Part shown: positions 60,228-60,447 of the stretch, in pieces
Layout of the letters: each line of letters starts with the position of its first letter
How positions within the stretch are numbered: position 1 is the first letter of the stretch
From: an uncultured Acidobacteriaceae bacterium
GTDB taxonomy: Bacteria > Acidobacteriota > Terriglobia > Terriglobales > Acidobacteriaceae
Length of the DNA stretch: 60,447 nt
NCBI GenBank assembly: GCA_903904755.1
Contig: CAIVDV010000068.1
Location: 1 to 60,447 of the forward strand
Reading direction: 5' to 3'
The notes under the pieces: generated by a model
Database searches by the model: none
Told to the model about the DNA's origin: nothing
What the model saw: only the letters and a program-made list of their open reading frames with translations
Program-made: the position numbers and the translations under genes

Positions 60228-60385
60228 GGCCGGAAGCGAAGCGGTTGCTGCAAAAGGGTCCTCTACGGGCGGGGCGCTTGCACTGCGTTGCAGAGTAATG
60301 TATAGCTCGAAAGACCCCCTATCAGCCCGTGGTAAAAGTCGTGTTCTGCGCCAGTACGGGACGAGCTTGAAAACGTCTAAACGGT

Positions 60386-60447
60386 ATGGCGATGGGCAAG
60401 CGGCAACATCGAGAGCGGCAAGAGGATTTGTGGGTGGCGCACACGGA
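60386..60447 (+). CDS. Probable transposase, 5' end only (cut by window edge)
   Basis: The frame opens at an ATG and encodes MAMGKRQHRERQEDLWVAHT, running off the window. This short, basic N-terminus resembles the start of DDE transposases of the IS5/IS1182 type that begin MxMGKR and soon reach an FY-containing segment. Only 20 residues can be seen, so the call is tentative. The 150 bases upstream, after menC, hold no other gene and may include the left end of the element. Confidence 0.45.
   Translation, partial: MAMGKRQHRERQEDLWVAHT

Overview
The window looks like a chromosomal segment of an Acidobacteriota member, most likely a Terriglobia / Acidobacteriaceae relative (Granulicella, Terriglobus, Edaphobacter type). 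The grounds are the high G+C, an Oar-type outer-membrane receptor with a carboxypeptidase-regulatory domain, DUF4097 and DUF4149 proteins, a split KdpD-like sensor, and intergenic regions full of short palindromes and heptad repeats. The taxon is an inference from gene content, not from a marker gene. I support 56 genes, including two disrupted ones: 40 on the minus strand and 16 on the plus strand. No rRNA, tRNA, CRISPR array or prophage was seen.

Layout. 1-500: a roughly 280 bp MITE-like element. 0.5-3.1 kb: a histidine kinase and a separate KdpD N-terminal protein. 3.4-9.1 kb: a membrane protein, argG, an NAD-dependent epimerase, a ZIP transporter and a DUF4149 protein. 9.1-13.3 kb: a cytochrome c maturation block (ccmF, ccmH, a CcmI-like protein and a large anchored protein). 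13.6-18.7 kb: a degenerate receiver, uvrB, a Fic enzyme, an SDR and a secreted protein. 18.9-25.4 kb: an Oar-like receptor, gph-type HAD, a cupin, a DUF4097 repeat protein and an HlyD adaptor. 25.7-31 kb: a CNNM/CorC-type protein, an MNT/HepT pair with broken hepT, a lone DppB-type permease, an M20 peptidase and truA. 31.3-39.7 kb: tolC, aroA, a hpt-deoC-phosphatase run and lgt. 39.9-47.6 kb: a Gfo/Idh oxidoreductase, an Lnt-like acyltransferase with a PadR regulator, YjbR, a two-gene ABC transporter and a receiver protein. 47.7-54.7 kb: recR, a DUF2306-like protein, YjbQ, an MBL hydrolase, ybaB, dnaX, a secreted helical protein and a SET-domain gene broken by an amber codon. 54.8-60.2 kb: a TPR protein, a DinB-like protein, a prepilin peptidase and the mazG-GNAT-menC run. 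The right edge enters the 5' end of a probable transposase.

Most of the window is ordinary core and accessory metabolism. The unusual material is of two kinds. The first is signalling and defence genes with specific lesions: a kinase with Arg in place of the phospho-accepting His, a receiver with Ser in place of the phospho-Asp, an amber-interrupted SET gene and a one-base frameshifted hepT. The second is the intergenic DNA: a family of palindromes whose stems differ in sequence yet keep pairing, and G-rich heptad arrays that repeatedly begin at a stop codon, form textbook G-quadruplex motifs and always have their G-rich strand on the plus strand. The whole window is G-rich on the plus strand whichever way genes run. 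Several apparent N-terminal extensions come from reading through these repeats, so many starts below were moved inward to codons with a Shine-Dalgarno sequence.
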